A stretch of DNA of 6,938 bases from Spirochaetae bacterium HGW-Spirochaetae-9 (GTDB lineage: Bacteria > Spirochaetota > Spirochaetia > Treponematales > Rectinemataceae). Below the pieces are notes generated by a model, which did not search any database, was not told the DNA's origin, and worked only from the letters and a program-made list of their open reading frames with translations. Below are positions 6,143 through 6,938 of this stretch, one piece after another (positions within the stretch are counted from its first letter, which is position 1; every line of letters begins with the position of its first letter). Both the position numbers and the translations under genes were made by a program. The stretch spans positions 1-6,938 of the forward strand of contig PGXP01000091.1 in the NCBI GenBank assembly GCA_002839205.1. The letters run 5' to 3'.

Positions 6143-6938
6143 GCTTCGCGACAAGCCTCGTCCCAATCCTCTCGGGCGCCTTGGCGGCGATGACGCCCCT
6201 TATCTTCGCCGCCCTGGGCGGCCTCTTCACCGAACTCACCGGCATGCTCAATATCGCCCTCGAAGGCTTGATGGCGATCGGAGCATTCTTCGGCGTCATG
6301 GGGGCTGCGGCGACGGGAAGCCTGGCGGCAGGCGCGGCTATCGGCGTGTTCGCATCCACCCTTGCCGCCCTGCTCTACGGATGGATCACCCTGCGCCTGA
6401 AGGCGAACGAATTTATCACGGGCCTGGCCACCAATCTCCTCGCGGCTGGCCTAACGGTTGTCCTTTCCCAACAGATTTTCAGCACAAAAGGCGTCGTGCC
6501 CTTCACCCTACCCCATCTCCCTGTCGTCACGGGAGGGCTTGTCGGAATTCCCTTCTTTGGACCCATCCTTTTCGGACAGAACATTTTTGCGCAGCTGTCC
6601 TGGCTTACGGTTTTTCTCGCCTGGGTGATCATCAACAGAACGCCATTCGGAATGCGGCTTCGGGCTACAGGCTCGAATACAAAAGCCGTCGCCGCTTTGG
6701 GGTTGAAGCCAGCCCGCTACAGGCTGGCGGCCATTTTGATGTCGGGAGCGGCCTGCGGGCTGGCTGGCTCATATCTTTCGCTCAATCTTTCGGCTTATGT
6801 GCCCAATATCAGCTCGGGTAGAGGGTGGATTGCCCTCGTCGCCATATATCTTGGGGGCAGGAAGCCTGTGGGTATTCTTGCAGCATGCTTTATTTTTGCT
6901 CTGGCGGAAAGTTATTCGAATTATGCCCAGGGTCTTTT
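6139..6938 (+). CDS. ABC importer permease 2 (NupQ/YufQ-like), 3' end cut by window edge
   Basis: I translated this frame by hand; it is open for 266 codons from the ATG at 6139 to the right edge, and family members are about 300-320 residues, so only the last few dozen are missing. It is a hydrophobic inner-membrane protein with the family motif LNIALEGLM (37-45), equivalent to the NIGLEG motif of the smaller permease. The coupling loop RTPFGMRLRATG (167-178) is followed by AALGL (185-189), and a segment at 226-258 (SSGRGWIALVAI, then GGRKPVG) is typical of NupQ-like proteins. The ATG overlaps the TGA of permease 1 (ATGA, 6139-6142), and GAGG lies 8 nt upstream. It pairs with permease 1 to form the transmembrane pathway. 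No signs of damage were seen. Confidence 0.93.
   Translation, partial: MSFATSLVPILSGALAAMTPLIFAALGGLFTELTGMLNIALEGLMAIGAFFGVMGAAATGSLAAGAAIGVFASTLAALLYGWITLRLKANEFITGLATNLLAAGLTVVLSQQIFSTKGVVPFTLPHLPVVTGGLVGIPFFGPILFGQNIFAQLSWLTVFLAWVIINRTPFGMRLRATGSNTKAVAALGLKPARYRLAAILMSGAACGLAGSYLSLNLSAYVPNISSGRGWIALVAIYLGGRKPVGILAACFIFALAESYSNYAQGL

Noticed and set aside
6096..6821. Open frame of 241 codons on the plus strand
   Set aside because: It overlaps permease 2 in another frame. The translation is rich in Arg, Pro and Gly with no membrane segments, while the overlapping frame has clear permease motifs.
1..6938. Mobile elements, CRISPR arrays, tRNA or rRNA genes
   Set aside because: No terminal repeats, transposase motifs, spaced repeats or RNA gene signatures were seen, and nearly all bases are covered by the eight-gene layout (seven coding regions and the kinase fragment counted together with the control region).

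Overview
The window is compact bacterial coding DNA, fairly GC-rich by eye, holding two divergent gene clusters around one short, AT-richer intergenic region (about 2424-2509). No RNA gene, insertion sequence, CRISPR array, prophage gene or origin was seen. A cleavable Sec signal on the solute-binding protein, with no lipobox, suggests a cell with a periplasm (diderm). The BMP-type transporter and the style of the proteins recall spirochaetes and some Firmicutes or Thermotogae, but no marker here fixes the taxon, so this is a guess.

Leftward cluster (minus strand, transcribed 2423 to 1): a MerR-family regulator, a zinc-dependent medium-chain alcohol/polyol dehydrogenase, and an FGGY-family carbohydrate kinase cut by the left edge. 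Both junctions are ATGA stop/start overlaps. The dehydrogenase ribosome binding site is built from the codons of the regulator's terminal glutamates. A good sigma-70-like promoter (TTGACG, 17 bp, TAAGAT) sits upstream of the regulator.

Rightward cluster (plus strand, 2510 to 6938): a periplasmic BMP/PnrA-like solute-binding protein, a double-domain ABC ATPase of the NupO/YufO kind, and two membrane permeases of the NupP and NupQ kinds. The last is cut by the right edge. This is a complete BMP-type ABC importer apart from that missing C-terminus.

Taken together, the layout reads as an uptake-and-catabolism locus: the importer brings in a small polar substrate, the dehydrogenase oxidises it (or a product) at a hydroxyl group, the FGGY kinase phosphorylates the resulting sugar, and the MerR protein controls one or both operons from the shared region. 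BMP importers are best known for nucleosides, but the sugar/polyol-type enzymes and a binding protein lacking the usual PnrA N-terminal pocket motif raise the possibility of a different substrate. The substrate itself cannot be read from the sequence. Other points worth a second look are a C-terminal cysteine cluster in the MerR protein and a long imperfect inverted repeat spanning the intergenic region.
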